Part shown: one piece after another, positions 63,833 to 64,000 of the stretch
Layout of the letters: every line of letters starts with the position of its first letter
How positions within the stretch are numbered: position 1 is the first letter of the stretch
Origin: Dipylidium caninum
Taxonomy: Eukaryota > Platyhelminthes > Cestoda > Cyclophyllidea > Dipylidiidae
Assembly (NCBI GenBank): GCA_017562135.1
Contig: QEYB01000895.1
Coordinates: 186,001 to 250,000 of the forward strand
Length of the DNA: 64,000 nt
Direction of reading: 5' to 3'
Program-made: the position numbers and the translations under genes
The notes under the pieces: generated by a model
Told to the model about the DNA's origin: nothing
Database searches by the model: none
The model's input: only the letters and a program-made list of their open reading frames with translations

Positions 63833-64000
63833 TCGATTTGTGTGTTTCAGGCAGTAGACTGGCTGGGTCTGAGTGACATGACGCCTTCTTTTACAAATCC
63901 CAACGCCTGAATTGGTAGGTGGAGGCTCTGTTAAGAAGTTGGCTGGAAATGCTTCTATCTGAGGCGACCTCGGCGTGTCGATGACCTGTCGAGCATTGCG

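Overview
This is a 64 kb piece of a eukaryotic, intron-rich nuclear genome. Its features fit a parasitic flatworm, most likely a cestode: very short introns (about 31-36 nt) mixed with kilobase introns, compact housekeeping genes beside long gene-poor stretches, a metabotropic glutamate receptor and a WNK kinase. The species cannot be fixed from the sequence alone. All exon maps were built by hand from open frames, GT/AG sites, phase matching and remembered family motifs.

Layout. 1-5751 (minus): 5' half of a metabotropic glutamate receptor gene, two exons separated by a 4 kb intron, running off the left edge. 5752-22530: a gene-poor stretch of about 17 kb with simple repeats, a GC-rich hairpin block (about 18.1-18.3 kb) and a dead mariner transposon (7624-8526, minus). 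22531-36527 (plus): a complete WNK kinase of about 2,017 aa in 20 exons. 36528-43345: gene-poor, with a second, inverted, about 95% similar dead mariner copy (38865-39860, plus). 43346-47898 (plus): a kinase-less paralogue of the WNK tail. 48736-60575: a compact block with a MAD2/REV7-like HORMA protein (minus), ATG12 (minus), PIG-T (plus), an E2 of the UBE2Z type (minus) and thymidylate synthase (minus). 60576-64000: no confident gene, two candidate exons and a G-quadruplex-prone tract.

Most interesting. The WNK tail carries a CCT2-like block followed by a domain of about 155 aa that I do not recognise. The downstream gene repeats this architecture as domain / CCT2-like / domain, with matching exon boundaries and phases but no kinase. 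Both proteins carry RFxV motifs, the docking signal for SPAK/OSR1 kinases, so the second gene could be a decoy or scaffold in the WNK-SPAK/OSR1 ion-transport pathway (inference). The WNK kinase also has DFG where chloride-sensing WNKs have DLG, which predicts altered chloride sensing.

Three single-base frameshifts interrupt otherwise normal conserved genes (two in PIG-T, one in thymidylate synthase). Assembly indels are the simplest explanation.
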